The notes under the pieces: model-generated
Seen by the model: the letters and a program-made list of their open reading frames with translations, nothing else
Told to the model about the DNA's origin: nothing
Database searches by the model: none
Made by a program: the position numbers and the translations under genes
Shown: positions 63,719-64,000 of the stretch, in pieces
Layout of the letters: every line of letters starts with the position of its first letter
How positions within the stretch are numbered: the first letter of the stretch is position 1
NCBI RefSeq assembly: GCF_000764665.1
Contig: NZ_JRGM01000138.1
Coordinates: forward strand, 46,601 to 110,600
Length of the DNA: 64,000 bases
Source: Aeromonas lacus
GTDB taxonomy: Bacteria > Pseudomonadota > Gammaproteobacteria > Enterobacterales > Aeromonadaceae
Direction of reading: 5' to 3'

Positions 63719-64000
63719 GTCTCTATTCCTTAATTTATTGTGATTCCTTGGTCCATCCATGTGGACGAAGGCATTAAAGCAGAGCCGGAATCACAAGAAA
63801 GGTAGAATCATCACATTCTGTACTTTTTATGCCCAACCCCGGACGGGCAAGTCAAAAGGCGAGAGCAAGATCACTCCGGTTTTGGTGAGACAAAATTGAA
63901 TAGAGAAGGATTAAAAAGCGAAGTGATTGAATGGGTTAGCGGAAATAGAGGATTTTTGGGAAGGAGGCGTAATTTTCAGATAATAAAAAACCCCGCTCGA
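63719..64000. other. Right-edge intergenic region
   Basis: About 280 bp without a supportable gene. It should hold the lipoprotein gene promoter. An interrupted palindrome GTCCA...TGGAC lies at about 63751-63766. The last bases (AAAAAACCCCGCTCGA) look like the left arm of a terminator for a gene beyond the window. Confidence 0.4.

Overview
The window is chromosomal DNA from a gammaproteobacterium, most consistent with Aeromonas. Gene order mixes enteric-type blocks (dapA-bamC, yfbU/yfbV-ackA-pta, dusB-fis, leuABCD, thiBPQ, galU near rssB) with Vibrio/Aeromonas-type families (DUF2860, DUF3334, a VC2487-type glycosyltransferase, split class II ribonucleotide reductase NrdJa/NrdJb). The genus is inferred from content and synteny; no database search was run. 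I found no rRNA, tRNA, insertion sequence, prophage or CRISPR array. It is core chromosome with a few lineage-specific cassettes.

Layout. 1-5.4 kb: a two-gene c-di-GMP signalling unit, a BvgS-like hybrid kinase overlapping a REC-EAL response regulator. 5.6-9.9 kb: a DUF1127 protein with a possible leader ORF, then the arcB-dgt operon. 10-14.8 kb: DUF2860 outer-membrane protein, a CheX-like DUF3334 protein with a CheZ-like tail, HIT and CsgI/YccT-like proteins, and a divergent LysR/SDR pair. 14.9-20.6 kb: purC, bamC, dapA, gcvR, bcp, yfbU, yfbV. 20.8-28.6 kb: ackA-pta, comEA, galU, a POT peptide transporter and rssB. 28.9-31.3 kb: a DnaT-like/DnaC-like pair and an NAD(P)-binding protein. 31.3-36.3 kb: a four-gene TolC/HlyD/ABC-2 permease export operon without an ATPase gene, carrying the scar of a tandem duplication. 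36.5-43.4 kb: dusB-fis, a DMT exporter, a DUF3100 transporter/M20 amidohydrolase operon with a CysB-like regulator beside it, and a LysE exporter. 43.5-48.6 kb: ilvIH, a glycosyltransferase/PAP2 pair and a TetR regulator. 48.8-53.8 kb: leuL leader and leuABCD. 53.8-60 kb: a transglutaminase-like protein, a PilZ protein, a TPP riboswitch with thiBPQ, and a PIN-PhoH protein. 60.2-63.7 kb: nrdJa-nrdJb behind paired NrdR boxes, and a lipoprotein.

How the genes work together. Branched-chain amino-acid synthesis is represented twice (ilvIH and leuABCD, the latter with a Leu-codon leader and attenuator). Acetate metabolism (ackA-pta) sits with the global respiratory and growth regulators ArcB, Fis and RssB. 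The REC-EAL and PilZ proteins are separate parts of a c-di-GMP network. Most transcription units end in strong, often bidirectional hairpin terminators, so operon limits are unusually clear.

The items most worth a second look are: the DUF3334 protein combining an ExxN phosphatase motif with a CheZ-like C-terminal peptide; ArcB with Tyr instead of the redox Cys241; the 116-bp duplicated permease junction that leaves a 38-codon translationally coupled ORF; the NrdR box pair; and the TPP riboswitch whose platform hairpin covers the thiB ribosome-binding site. The long ORFs antisense to arcB, leuCD, ilvI, leuA, ackA and pta are GC-driven shadows and are not annotated.
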